This document shows positions 45,590-57,164 of a stretch of 64,000 bases of DNA, one piece after another. A model generated the notes under the pieces. That model was not told where the DNA came from. It did no database searches and saw nothing but the letters and a program-made list of their open reading frames with translations. Numbering within the stretch: position 1 is the stretch's first letter; each line of letters begins with the position of its first letter. Both the position numbers and the translations under genes were made by a program. Source of the DNA: Streptomyces sp. NBC_00433 (GTDB taxonomy: Bacteria > Actinomycetota > Actinomycetes > Streptomycetales > Streptomycetaceae); contig CP107926.1 of the NCBI GenBank assembly GCA_036015235.1, positions 7,067,501-7,131,500 of the forward strand. The letters are read 5' to 3'.

Positions 45590-46804
45590 ATGCCGTTGAC
45601 CCCCGAGGACGTTCGGAACAAGCAGTTCACGACCGTCCGCCTCCGAGAGGGCTATGACGAGGATGAGGTCGACGCCTTCCTCGACGAGGTGGAGTCGGAG
45701 CTGACCCGACTGCTCCGCGAGAACGAGGACCTGCGGGCCAAGCTGGCCGCAGCCACTCGTGCCGCAGCCCAGAACCAGCAGGGCATGCGCAAACCCGAAC
45801 CGCAGGACCGACCGGTCCCGGCGGCCATATCAGGACCGCAGCCCGTGCAGCAGCAGATGCCGCAGCAGATGGGCCCGCCGCAGCAGCAGGGCGGCATGCC
45901 CCAACTGCCCCCCGGCCCCAGCTCGCAGCAGCACGGCCCCGGCCCCGGCCAGCACCCGATGCAGCAGCAGGGTCCCGGTCCGATGGGCCAGCACCCGATG
46001 CAGCAGCAGGGCCCTGGTCCGATGGGCCAGCACCCGATGCAGCAGCAGGGCCCTGGTCCGATGGGCCAGCACCCCATGCAGCAGCAGGGGCACCCGATGC
46101 AGCAGCAGGGCCCCGGTGGCGACAGTGCCGCCCGCGTGCTCTCGCTCGCCCAGCAGACCGCCGACCAGGCCATCGCCGAGGCCCGGTCCGAGGCCAACAA
46201 GATCGTCGGTGAGGCCCGCAGCCGCGCCGAGGGTCTGGAGCGGGACGCCCGCGCCAAGGCCGACGCGCTGGAGCGGGACGCCCAGGAGAAGCACCGCGTG
46301 GCGATGGGCTCGCTGGAGTCCGCCCGCGCCACGCTGGAGCGCAAGGTCGAGGACCTGCGCGGCTTCGAGCGGGAGTACCGCACGCGGCTGAAGTCCTACC
46401 TGGAGTCCCAGCTGCGCCAGCTGGAGAACCAGGCGGACGACTCGCTCGCCCCGCCGCGCACCACTCCGCCGGCGCCCTCCCTGCCGTCCGCTTCGATGGC
46501 CGGTTCCATGGGAGGCAGCTCCATGGGCAACGGTTCCATGGGCAACGGCTCGATGAGCAACGGCATGAGCGGTATGGCTCCCGCCGGCGCCGGGGCGATG
46601 GGGCACAACGCCTCCGCGCCCTCCTACGGCGGCGGCCAGGGCATGGGCGGCCACACCCCCGGCCCGACCTACGGCGGCCAGCAGCAGATGCAGCCCGCGA
46701 TGACCCAGCCGATGGCTCCGGTCCGCCCGCAGGGCGGCCCCTCGCCGCTCCAGCAGGCACCGACGCCGATGCGCGGCTTCCTCATCGACGAGGACGACAA
46801 CTGA
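45590..46804 (+). CDS. divIVA: Polar growth coiled-coil protein DivIVA/Wag31
   Basis: DivIVA marks hyphal tips and directs polar growth in Streptomyces. The 404-residue protein has the DivIVA N-terminal domain (PLTPEDVRNKQFTTVRLREG, YDEDEVDAFLDEVESELTRL), a low-complexity Gln/Pro/Met/Gly linker with 13-residue tandem repeats (about 120-175), a long coiled coil (about 176-285, SAARVLSLAQQTADQAIAEA onward), and a Gly/Met/Ser-rich tail ending GFLIDEDDN. GGTGAAGAG precedes the ATG. It ends the cluster, followed by a strong terminator. Confidence 0.96.
   Translation: MPLTPEDVRNKQFTTVRLREGYDEDEVDAFLDEVESELTRLLRENEDLRAKLAAATRAAAQNQQGMRKPEPQDRPVPAAISGPQPVQQQMPQQMGPPQQQGGMPQLPPGPSSQQHGPGPGQHPMQQQGPGPMGQHPMQQQGPGPMGQHPMQQQGPGPMGQHPMQQQGHPMQQQGPGGDSAARVLSLAQQTADQAIAEARSEANKIVGEARSRAEGLERDARAKADALERDAQEKHRVAMGSLESARATLERKVEDLRGFEREYRTRLKSYLESQLRQLENQADDSLAPPRTTPPAPSLPSASMAGSMGGSSMGNGSMGNGSMSNGMSGMAPAGAGAMGHNASAPSYGGGQGMGGHTPGPTYGGQQQMQPAMTQPMAPVRPQGGPSPLQQAPTPMRGFLIDEDDN
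45947..46116 (+). repeat. 39-bp tandem repeat in divIVA
   Basis: GGCCAGCACCCGATGCAGCA begins units at 45947, 45986, 46025 and 46064, each 39 bases on, followed by a partial unit to 46116. They encode GQHPMQQQGPGPM repeats in the linker between the N-terminal domain and the coiled coil. Copies differ by only a few bases, so copy number probably varies between strains. Confidence 0.95.
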
Positions 46805-46824
46805 CCGCTGCGGTCAGCTTTTCA

Positions 46825-46872
46825 GGGCCGGGCCTCCCGGGGATTCCTCCCCCGGCGAGGCCCGGCCCTTTT
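46825..46872. terminator. Strong terminator between divIVA and ileS
   Basis: GGGCCGGGCCTC (46825-46836) and GAGGCCCGGCCC (46857-46868) form a 12-bp stem with a small inner hairpin, followed by TTTT. A smaller stem GACCG-CTG-CGGTC with a T-run lies just before it (46803-46820). It separates convergent divIVA and ileS and can act for divIVA. I see nothing else in 46873-47002. Confidence 0.9.
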
Positions 46873-47002
46873 GCCTGCCTGGGGCAAGCCATCCGGTCGG
46901 CGACGCCAAGGCCGCTCGGATCACCTCCGCTCACGCGGAGAGACGCCCCAGGCGCGTCCCCAAGCCTAGAAGAGGCCTGTGACAACCCGGGGCGAACCGC
47001 CC

Positions 47003-50179
<3,177 letters not shown>

Positions 50180-50194
50180 CGGGGACTTCCTCCG

Positions 50195-50445
50195 GCGGAC
50201 ACTGGGACAGACTCCGTCGAAGGGACGAGGGCGCGCATGCGCTCCCGCGGTACCACCCTTCTTGGCGGTGGAGGACTTCCCACCGCCCCCTCATTGGGGT
50301 CAGCGATGCCGGTTCTACTCGCCCAGCGGGCTTTCTTCCGGCGGCTCCGGGCTGATCTTCACCCCGCGCACACCCCCGGGCTTCCACCGTCCCCGGGTCG
50401 CTCATGGCTGCGTGCGGCGCTACTCGTCCCATCCACACGTTTCGC
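50195..50445 (-). promoter_or_regulatory. Isoleucine T-box riboswitch upstream of ileS
   Basis: On the minus strand AAGGGUGGUACCGCGGGA (about 50243-50260) is the conserved T-box sequence that pairs with the tRNA acceptor end. Upstream, AUC at 50353-50355 in GUGAAGAUCAGCC is a fitting isoleucine specifier codon. A hairpin GGCGGUGGGAAGUCCUCCACCGCC lies between (described in parts: GGCGGTG and its complement near 50265-50290). There is little room for a terminator, and the ileS ribosome binding site is near, so control is probably translational, as in other actinobacterial ileS leaders. Confidence 0.92.
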
Positions 50446-50742
50446 TGCCGCAAGTGTACGGGGGCACGGGGTGCGGCGTCGCCGCGATTACGGCCGCCCG
50501 CGCCGGGTGGCCCGGCTGACCCGAATGGCCTGCTCCGCGCGCCAGGCAGCCGGTCGTCACGCATCGTTACGGAGGTACCGGAATACCTGGCGGTGAGCTG
50601 GGCACAACGGATGCAGACCTGTCCGCCCCGCCCCGGGCCGGCCGGGTCGGCCGGTCAGTGCCCCGCTGCCGCAGGTCCGGCGCGGACCGCCGTCGCCGGC
50701 GTGATCCGCGCAGAGGATCACAGACGTGAAGGGGCCGCGCCC
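50446..50742. other. Intergenic region between ileS leader and DksA-like gene
   Basis: Promoters for both divergent transcription units must lie here. A plus-strand frame is open from 50404 into the DksA-like gene but without any protein-family pattern before ATG 50743. No other gene is apparent. Confidence 0.5.
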
Positions 50743-51582
50743 ATGGTCGTGGACAAGCCGGCCGCCAAGAAGGCGGCCCCGAAGAAGGCGGCCGCCAAGA
50801 AGGCCTCCCCGAAGAAAGCCGCAGGCAAGAAGGCCGCTGCGGCCGGGGAGGCGGCGGCGGAAGCGGCCGCACGGGGGAAAGCCGCAGCAAGTACGGCGGC
50901 TTCTGCTGGGGAAGCGCCCGCCGTGGGTAAGAAAGCCGGAGGCAGGAAGGCGGCCCCCGCCAAGAAGGCAGCGGGCAAGAAGGCCGCCGCCAGGGAGGCG
51001 GCGCCCGACGAGCGGGTTGCGGGCGACGGGGAGGGCGTGGGCAGGCGTGCCGCGGCCGAGGCGGCGGCCGGTGGCGGGGAAAGCGTTGGCCGGGATGGGT
51101 CCGAGACGGGAGCTGGCACTGTGGGTGTGGAGAAGACTGCGGCAGGTACGGCCGCGAGCGGCGTGCCCGCGGCGCGCGGGGCAGCCGAGGCCGGGGTGCT
51201 CGCCGTCCTGCCGGGGGAGGACCCCTGGACGGCGGACGAGGTCGAGGAGGCGAGATCCGAGCTGGTCTCCGAGGTCGAGCGGCTCAATGCCGAGATCGCG
51301 GCCTCGGAGGCGGCGGTCGCGGGCATGCTCCGCGACTCCGCCGACAGCGGCGGCGACGAGGTCGACACCGGCGCGAAGAACATCAGCCGGGAGTCGGAGC
51401 TGGCGCTCGCCGCGAACACCCGCGACATGCTCGTGCAGGCCGAGCACGCGCTCCAGCGGCTGGAGGAGGGCACCTACGGCCTGTGCGAGGTGTGCGGCAA
51501 CCCGATCGGCAAGGCCAGGATGCAGGCCTTCCCCCGGGCGACCCTCTGCCTGGACGACAAACAGCGCCAGGAGCGCCGATGA
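50743..51582 (+). CDS. DksA/TraR-like zinc-finger protein with Lys/Ala-rich N-terminal tail
   Basis: The 279-residue protein joins two parts. Residues 1-90 are an Ala/Lys-rich tail of repeated PAAKKAAPKKAA-type units, like histone H1 or the tail of HupS, likely to bind DNA or RNA. The C-terminal part (about 165-279) is a DksA/TraR coiled coil and zinc-finger fold (NISRESELALAANTRDMLVQ, AEHALQRLEEGTYGLCEVCG). Cys248, Cys251 and Cys269 match zinc ligands, but the fourth is Asp272 (LCLDDKQ in place of CxxC). Such proteins act on RNA polymerase. ATG 50743 has GAAGGGG upstream. Confidence 0.85.
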   Translation: MVVDKPAAKKAAPKKAAAKKASPKKAAGKKAAAAGEAAAEAAARGKAAASTAASAGEAPAVGKKAGGRKAAPAKKAAGKKAAAREAAPDERVAGDGEGVGRRAAAEAAAGGGESVGRDGSETGAGTVGVEKTAAGTAASGVPAARGAAEAGVLAVLPGEDPWTADEVEEARSELVSEVERLNAEIAASEAAVAGMLRDSADSGGDEVDTGAKNISRESELALAANTRDMLVQAEHALQRLEEGTYGLCEVCGNPIGKARMQAFPRATLCLDDKQRQERR

Positions 51583-51659
51583 CCGGCCCGCGGGGTGTGC
51601 CGTACCCTCGTCAGCAGGCGAGCGTCGGAGCACACACGGGCTGAGGGCTGAGGGACCAC

Positions 51660-52277
51660 GTGACGGAAGCGGAGCGCATCATCATCACGCCGGACGGCGA
51701 CACCCCGGACGGGGCCGCGGAGTCCGCGTCCGGCACCTCCGTGGCGTCCGGCGCCGCGGACGGCGCGGGCACCGCCGACCTCGCGGCCGGGCGCCGGCGC
51801 CGCGTCCTGGTGCTGGTGGGCGTCGCGGCCTTCGCCTACCTGCTCGACCTGCTGTCGAAGATATGGGTGGTCACCAGCCTGGAGAACCACGCCCCGATCA
51901 GTGTCTTCGGCCACTACCTGCGGTTTGACGCGATCAGGAACGCCGGCGCGGCCTTCGGCCTCGGCCAGGGCATGACGATCGTCTTCACGGTGATCGCGGC
52001 CGGTGTGATCGTGGTGATCGCCCGGCTGTCCCGGCGGCTCTACAGCGTGCCGTGGGCCATCGCGCTCGGCCTGCTGCTCGGCGGCGCCTTCGGCAACCTG
52101 ACCGACCGGGTCTTCCGCGCCCCCGGCGGCTTCCAGGGCCGGGTGGTGGACTTCATCGCCCCGGCCCACTTCGCGGTCTTCAACCTCGCCGACTCCGCCA
52201 TCACCTGCGGCGGTGTGCTGATCGTGCTGCTGTCCTTCCGCGGCATCGACCCGGACGGCACCCGCCACCGCGACTAG
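51660..52277 (+). CDS. lspA: Lipoprotein signal peptidase (prolipoprotein signal peptidase II)
   Basis: LspA cleaves signal peptides of lipid-modified prolipoproteins in the membrane. The 205-residue protein has an extended hydrophilic N-terminus (about 45 residues), four transmembrane helices, and the catalytic aspartates Asp149 (GNLTDRVFR) and Asp178 (FNLADSAIT). FDAIRNAGAAFGLGQG and RGRVVDFI-like GRVVDFIAP are conserved. The GTG start has GAGGG upstream. rluD follows after 99 bases, the usual order. Confidence 0.96.
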   Translation: MTEAERIIITPDGDTPDGAAESASGTSVASGAADGAGTADLAAGRRRRVLVLVGVAAFAYLLDLLSKIWVVTSLENHAPISVFGHYLRFDAIRNAGAAFGLGQGMTIVFTVIAAGVIVVIARLSRRLYSVPWAIALGLLLGGAFGNLTDRVFRAPGGFQGRVVDFIAPAHFAVFNLADSAITCGGVLIVLLSFRGIDPDGTRHRD

Positions 52278-52306
52278 GCCCCGATCCCCGGACACGGCGC
52301 TGCGTG

Positions 52307-52326
52307 GCCCCCTCCCGCAAGGGGGC
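52307..52326 (+). terminator. Possible hairpin between lspA and rluD
   Basis: GCCCCCT (52307-52313) and AGGGGGC (52320-52326) form a 7-bp stem with a 6-base loop, 30 bases after the lspA stop. There is no T-run, so termination is uncertain. Confidence 0.35.
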
Positions 52327-52376
52327 GCCCACCAGGGGCGGGCCGGGAGGCCGGGCGGGTCCTGCATACTCGTCGG

Positions 52377-53318
52377 GTGAGTACCGTTCCTGAAGTCCGC
52401 TCCCTGCCCGTGCCCGACGGCCTCGAAGGCGAGCGGGTCGACGCCGCCATCGCCCGTATGTTCGGCTTCTCCCGCACCAAGGCCGCGGAGTTGGCGGCCG
52501 GCGGGAAGGTCTCCCTCGACGGGTCGGTCGCCGGCAAGTCGGAGCGGGTCCACGGCGGGGCGTGGCTGGAGGTCGAGATGCCGGCGGCCGCGGCCCCGGT
52601 GCAGATCGTCGCCGAGCCCGTGGAGGGCATGGAGATCGTCCACGACGACGACGACGTCGTGGTCATCATGAAGCCGGTCGGCGTGGCCGCCCACCCCAGC
52701 CCCGGCTGGACCGGCACCACCGTGATCGGCGGCCTGGCCGCGGCGGGCTACCGTATCTCCACCTCCGGCGCCGCGGAGCGCCAGGGCATCGTCCACCGGC
52801 TCGACGTGGGCACCTCGGGCCTGATGGTGGTCGCCAAGTCGGAGCGCGCCTACACCCGGCTCAAGCAGCAGTTCCGCGACCGGGTCGTGGACAAGCGCTA
52901 CCACGCCCTGGTCCAGGGGCACCCCGACCCGATGAGCGGCACGATCGACGCCCCCGTCGGCCGGCACCCCACCCACGACTACAAGTGGGCCGTCACCGCC
53001 GACGGCAAGCCCTCGGTGACGCACTACGACCTCATCGAGGCCTACCGCTCCGCGAGCCTGCTGGACATCAAGCTGGAGACCGGCCGCACGCACCAGATCC
53101 GGGTGCACATGTCCGCGCACCGCCACCCCTGCGTCGGCGACCTCACCTACGGCGCCGACCCGGTGATGGCCAAGCGGCTCGGCCTGACCCGGCAGTGGCT
53201 GCACGCCAAGCGGCTGGGCTTCGAGCACCCCGCGGACGGCGAGTGGGTCGAGTTCGACAGCGACTACCCCGACGACCTCAGGCAGGCGCTGGAGACCGTG
53301 CGGGCGGACAGCCGATGA
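52377..53318 (+). CDS. rluD: RluD-family pseudouridine synthase
   Basis: It makes pseudouridine in 23S rRNA (helix 69 for Escherichia coli RluD). The 313-residue protein has an S4 RNA-binding domain (RVDAAIARMFGFSRTKAAEL), then the RluA/RluD catalytic domain with GIVHRLDVGTSGLMVVAKS, catalytic Asp143, DKRYHALVQGHPDP and ETGRTHQIRVHMSAHRHPCV. The GTG start is preceded by CATACT at six bases (52365-52370), so the gene may have its own leaderless promoter. Confidence 0.93.
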   Translation: MSTVPEVRSLPVPDGLEGERVDAAIARMFGFSRTKAAELAAGGKVSLDGSVAGKSERVHGGAWLEVEMPAAAAPVQIVAEPVEGMEIVHDDDDVVVIMKPVGVAAHPSPGWTGTTVIGGLAAAGYRISTSGAAERQGIVHRLDVGTSGLMVVAKSERAYTRLKQQFRDRVVDKRYHALVQGHPDPMSGTIDAPVGRHPTHDYKWAVTADGKPSVTHYDLIEAYRSASLLDIKLETGRTHQIRVHMSAHRHPCVGDLTYGADPVMAKRLGLTRQWLHAKRLGFEHPADGEWVEFDSDYPDDLRQALETVRADSR

Positions 53319-53791
53319 CCGCCGTGCAGTCCGCGGGGCCCCGGATACGGGTGGTCGCCGCGGACGACGCCGACGCCATGGCCGCGGTGCACGCGATCCG
53401 GCACGAGGTCTTCGTGGTGGAGCAGAACGTGCCGGCCGACCTGGAGTGGGACGGCAAGGACGGCAGGGCCGTGCACGTGCTGGCCCCGGGCGCGGGCACC
53501 GGGCGGCTGCTGCTGGGCGCCGACGCGGCCGCCAAGAACGGCGGCGATCCGGACCTCGCGGTGCTGGGGCGGCTCGCCGTGCTCGAACCCGCCCGCGGTA
53601 CGGGCCTGGGCGCCCTGCTGGTGCGCGCCCTGGAGGACGAGGCCGCCAGGCTCGGCCTGGCCGGCGTCTACCTGGAGGCCCAGGTCCACGCCATCGGCTT
53701 CTACCTCAAGCTCGGCTATGCCGCCTCCGGCCCGGAATTCCAGGACGCCGGCATCGCCCACCGCGCCATGCGGCGCATCTGGCGGCCGTAG
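53315..53791 (+). CDS. GNAT family N-acetyltransferase (ElaA-like)
   Basis: The 158-residue protein is a single GNAT domain. IRHEVFVVEQNVPADLEWDG is the ElaA-type beginning, VLGRLAVLEPARGTGLGALL includes the acetyl-CoA-binding R-x-x-G-x-G/A motif (ARGTGLG), and VYLEAQVHAIGFYLKLGYAA with GPEFQDAGIAHRAMRR forms the C-terminal part. The acceptor substrate is unknown. The start overlaps the rluD stop by four bases, so the two genes are translationally coupled. Confidence 0.9.
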   Translation: MTAVQSAGPRIRVVAADDADAMAAVHAIRHEVFVVEQNVPADLEWDGKDGRAVHVLAPGAGTGRLLLGADAAAKNGGDPDLAVLGRLAVLEPARGTGLGALLVRALEDEAARLGLAGVYLEAQVHAIGFYLKLGYAASGPEFQDAGIAHRAMRRIWRP

Positions 53792-53858
53792 CAGCGGCCG
53801 TGGCGGCGCTCGGCGCGGCCCGAGGGCCGCGGCGGCGCCGCGTGGCACTCTGACGGGC

Positions 53859-55448
53859 GTGGATCAGCTCGCCCTGTTCTTCTCGCTCATGCTCGCGGCC
53901 GTCGTGGTGGTGCCGCTCGGGGATCGTACGGGCCTGCCGTCACCGGTGCTGATGACGCTGATCGGCGGGGTGCTCGCGCTGATCCCGCAGGTCCCCAACG
54001 TCCAGATCGACCCCGACCTGATCCTGCCGCTGGTGCTGCCGCCGCTGCTGTACGCGGCGGTGCAGCGCACCTCCTGGCGGCAGTTCGCGGCCAACCGGCG
54101 GGCGATCTTCCTGCTCGCGGTGGCGCTGGTCTTCATCACCACCGCGGCCGTCGCCGCGGTGGCGGACGCGGTGGTGCCCGGCATCACCCTGGCCGCGGCC
54201 TTCACCCTCGGCGCCCTGGTGGCGCCGCCCGACCCGGTCGCGGCGACCGCGGTGGCCGGGGCACTGGGGCTGCCGCGCCGGATGATCTCCATCCTGGAGG
54301 GCGAGGGGCTCTTCAACGACGTCACCGCGATCGTGCTCTACCACGTGGCCGTGGCAGCGGCCGTCTCCGGGCACTTCTCGCTGCCGCACGCGGTGCTCGA
54401 ACTGGTGCTGTCCGCGGTCGTCGCGCTCGTCGTCGGCCTGGTGCTCGGCTGGGGCGCCAACAAGCTGATGGGGGCGGTCGGCGACCCCACCCTGCAGATC
54501 AGCCTGTCGCTGCTGGTGCCCTACGCGTCCTACGCCCTCGCCGAGGAGCTCTCCGGGTCCGGCGTCCTCGCGGTCCTCACCAGCGCCCTCTTCCTGGCCG
54601 AATACGCCTTCGCCGCCGACGACGTCACCGCGCGGCTGGCCGGCACCACCTTCTGGGAGATCGTCGAGACCCTGATCACCGGGATCGCCTTCGGCCTGAT
54701 CGGCCTGGAGCTGCACCATGTCTTCAGCGTCGGCTCGAGCAACTGGGGGCCGATGACCCGGCACGCGGGCCTGGTCGTGGCCGTGGTGGTGGGTGTACGG
54801 CTGCTCTACCTGCTGCCGGCCGCCTGGATCGCCAGGAGGCTGCACACGCTGCGGGACATGGACGAGGACATCCCGATGACCTGGCAGGAGACCGTCATCA
54901 TGTGGTGGTCGGGCATGCGCGGGGTCGCGTCGGTCGCGCTGGCGCTGGCCATCCCGCTGACCACCGACCACGACGGGGCCTTCCCGGCCCGTACGGAACT
55001 GCTCTTCATCGCCTTCGCCGTGGTGCTGGCCACCCTGGTCGTCCAGGGCCTGACGCTGCCCTGGCTGGTCAGGCGGCTCGGGGTGAGCAGCGACATCGAC
55101 GCCGAGCACGCCCTGGAGCACGACCTCGCGGTGCGGGCGATGGCCGCGGCCCGCGCCCGGCTCAAGGAGATCGAGCGGAGCGAGCCCATCGACGACGACC
55201 TGTCGGAGATGCTGCACCGCAGGGCCTTCGACATGGGCGCCCGCATCTCACCCGACATCGTGGACGAGGAGCGCCGCGAGTCGCACGCCCGCCGGGTCAA
55301 GCGGGTCAAGGCGCTGGGCCGCATCCAGGACGACATGCTGTCCGCCGCCCGCCACGAGGTGCTCGCGGCCCGCAGTGAGCCGGGCAACGACCCGGAGGTC
55401 GTCGACCGGGTGCTGCGTCACCTCGACCTGCGCTCGATGCGCACCTGA
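53859..55448 (+). CDS. Na+/H+ antiporter, CPA1/NhaP family
   Basis: The 529-residue protein has about twelve transmembrane helices and the CPA1 patterns VLPPLLYAAVQRTSWRQF, LGALVAPPDPVAATAV (the PDPVA motif of the ion site), EGEGLFNDVTAIVLYHVA (with the ND motif) and WWSGMRGVASVALALAIPL. A cytoplasmic, charged C-terminal domain (from about 415) could be regulatory. It exchanges protons for Na+ or K+. The GTG start has CACTCT seven bases upstream and no clear ribosome binding site. Confidence 0.93.
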   Translation: MDQLALFFSLMLAAVVVVPLGDRTGLPSPVLMTLIGGVLALIPQVPNVQIDPDLILPLVLPPLLYAAVQRTSWRQFAANRRAIFLLAVALVFITTAAVAAVADAVVPGITLAAAFTLGALVAPPDPVAATAVAGALGLPRRMISILEGEGLFNDVTAIVLYHVAVAAAVSGHFSLPHAVLELVLSAVVALVVGLVLGWGANKLMGAVGDPTLQISLSLLVPYASYALAEELSGSGVLAVLTSALFLAEYAFAADDVTARLAGTTFWEIVETLITGIAFGLIGLELHHVFSVGSSNWGPMTRHAGLVVAVVVGVRLLYLLPAAWIARRLHTLRDMDEDIPMTWQETVIMWWSGMRGVASVALALAIPLTTDHDGAFPARTELLFIAFAVVLATLVVQGLTLPWLVRRLGVSSDIDAEHALEHDLAVRAMAAARARLKEIERSEPIDDDLSEMLHRRAFDMGARISPDIVDEERRESHARRVKRVKALGRIQDDMLSAARHEVLAARSEPGNDPEVVDRVLRHLDLRSMRT

Positions 55449-55463
55449 GCGGCCCTCCCGCGG

Positions 55464-56501
55464 TCAGGAGGCGCCGGGCGCGGACGTCGTGCTCACCCGC
55501 GGCAGCGCGTACGGGTGCTCGCGGCGCAGCCACTCGATCATCTGCTCGCGCACCAGGCAGCGCAGGTTGAAGACGTCGTCGGCGTCCTTGGCGGTGACCA
55601 GGGCCCTGAGCTGGACGGTGGTGGGCGTGGTGTCGATCACCACGAGATTCCACGCCCTGCGGTCCCACTCCCGGGTCTGCTCCAGCACCTCGTACAGCCG
55701 CTTGCGCATCGCCTCGACCGGCACCGCGTGGTCCAGGTGGAAGTAGACCGTGCCGGTCATCCGGGCGTCGCCCCGCGACCAGTTCTCGAAGGGCCTGCTG
55801 GTGAAGTACGACACCGGCATGGTGATCCGCCGCTCGTCCCAGGTGCGGACGCTCAGGTAGGTCAGGGTGATCTCCTCGACGGTGCCCCACTCGCCGTCCA
55901 CCACCACCGTGTCGCCGATCCGCACCATGTCGCCGAAGGCGATCTGCAGCCCGGCGAAGAGATTTCCCAGCGTGGCCTGGGCCGCGACACCGGCGACGAT
56001 GCCGATGATGCCGGCGGACGCCAGCATCGACGCCCCGACCGTGCGCATCTCGGGGAAGCTGAAGAGCATCGAGGCGACCGCGATCACCCCGACGATCGCG
56101 GTGAACACCCGCTGGATCAGCGCCGACTGGGTCCGCAGCCGGCGGATCTTCGCGACGTCCCTGGAGACCGCCGCGTAGCGCGCGTAGGAGGAGTCGGTGC
56201 CGGCGGTCGCGACCCTGACCAGCAGCCAGGCGGTGGCGCCGATCAGCACCAGGGTCAGGCCCTGCCCGACGGCCGCGCTGTGTCTCCCGCCGACGTGCGC
56301 CGTCCGGTAGGCGCCGCGCAGGATCGCCGTGCACAGTGCCACCTGGAGCGGCAGCCCGCAGCGCCGCAGCAGGTGCCACAGCGGGGTCTCCGGGTGCCGG
56401 GCGTCCGCCGCGCGCAGCGATCTGTCCACGGCCCACCCCACGGCCAGGGTGAGCGTGAGCGCCACTCCCACCACCATCACCGGCCGCAACGCGCCTTCCA
56501 T
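55464..56501 (-). CDS. MscS-type mechanosensitive ion channel
   Basis: The 345-residue protein has four to five transmembrane helices, the last being the pore-lining ASMLASAGIIGIVAGVAAQA with TLGNLFAGLQIAF, which is the MscS signature. The beta domain (GDMVRIGDTVVVDGEWGTVE, EITLTYLSVRTWDERRITMP) and a C-terminal alpha/beta domain follow. These channels release solutes on hypo-osmotic shock. ATG 56501 with GAGAGG upstream is preferred over the GTG two codons earlier. It converges on the antiporter gene, another osmotic or ionic function. Confidence 0.92.
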   Translation of the reverse strand: MEGALRPVMVVGVALTLTLAVGWAVDRSLRAADARHPETPLWHLLRRCGLPLQVALCTAILRGAYRTAHVGGRHSAAVGQGLTLVLIGATAWLLVRVATAGTDSSYARYAAVSRDVAKIRRLRTQSALIQRVFTAIVGVIAVASMLFSFPEMRTVGASMLASAGIIGIVAGVAAQATLGNLFAGLQIAFGDMVRIGDTVVVDGEWGTVEEITLTYLSVRTWDERRITMPVSYFTSRPFENWSRGDARMTGTVYFHLDHAVPVEAMRKRLYEVLEQTREWDRRAWNLVVIDTTPTTVQLRALVTAKDADDVFNLRCLVREQMIEWLRREHPYALPRVSTTSAPGAS

Positions 56502-56569
56502 GGTCACCTCTCAGGTCCGACGTCCCAATGGCACCATGGACGCGTACCCGACCTGCCGGAGGAAACCCT

Positions 56570-57136
56570 GTGACGATCGTCCTGTTCCACTCCATGTACG
56601 GCCTGCGGCCGGCCGTGCACACCGCCGCCGACCGGCTGCGGGCCGCGGGGCACGAGGTGCTGGTGCCCGACCTCTACGACGGCAGGACCACCACCGACGC
56701 CGAGGAGGGGATGCGGATCAAGGACGAGATCGGCAAGGACGAGCTGCTGCGCCGGGCGGTCGCCGCGGCGGCGCCGCTGTCCGACCGGGGCCTGGTCTAC
56801 GCCGGGTTCTCGCTGGGCGGCTCGGTCGCGCAGAACCTGGCACTCGGCGACGAGCGGGCCCGCGGGCTGCTGCTCCTGCACGGCACCTCGGACATCGCCG
56901 ACGACGCGGCCACCGACATCCCGGTGCAGCTGCACGTCGCCGACCCCGACCCCTTCGAGCCCGACGACTGGCTGAACGCCTGGTATCTGCGGATGGGCAA
57001 GGCGGGCGCCGACGTGGAGGTCCACCGCTACCGCGGCGCCGGCCACCTCTACACGGACCCCGGGCTGCCCGACTACGACGAGGAGGCCGCGACGCGCACC
57101 TGGGCGGTCGCGCTGGACTTCCTCCGGGAGCTGTAG
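56570..57136 (+). CDS. Dienelactone hydrolase-like alpha/beta hydrolase
   Basis: The 188-residue protein has the dienelactone-hydrolase fold: IVLFHSMYGLRPAVHTAADR, a strand-turn VYAGFSLGGSVAQNLAL with the nucleophile elbow, and GAGHLYTDPGLPDYDEEAA with the catalytic His. The nucleophile is Ser81 (GFSLGG), while classical dienelactone hydrolase uses Cys, so the substrate may differ. The start is the GTG at 56570, directly after a strong GGAGGAAA site, and not the upstream ATG at 56528. Confidence 0.88.
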   Translation: MTIVLFHSMYGLRPAVHTAADRLRAAGHEVLVPDLYDGRTTTDAEEGMRIKDEIGKDELLRRAVAAAAPLSDRGLVYAGFSLGGSVAQNLALGDERARGLLLLHGTSDIADDAATDIPVQLHVADPDPFEPDDWLNAWYLRMGKAGADVEVHRYRGAGHLYTDPGLPDYDEEAATRTWAVALDFLREL

Positions 57137-57164
57137 CCCGCCGGAGGAAGCCGCACGCTGCGGG

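Noticed and set aside
45947..46116. Possible CRISPR array in divIVA
   Set aside because: The repeats are contiguous, in frame and encode a protein repeat; there are no spacers.
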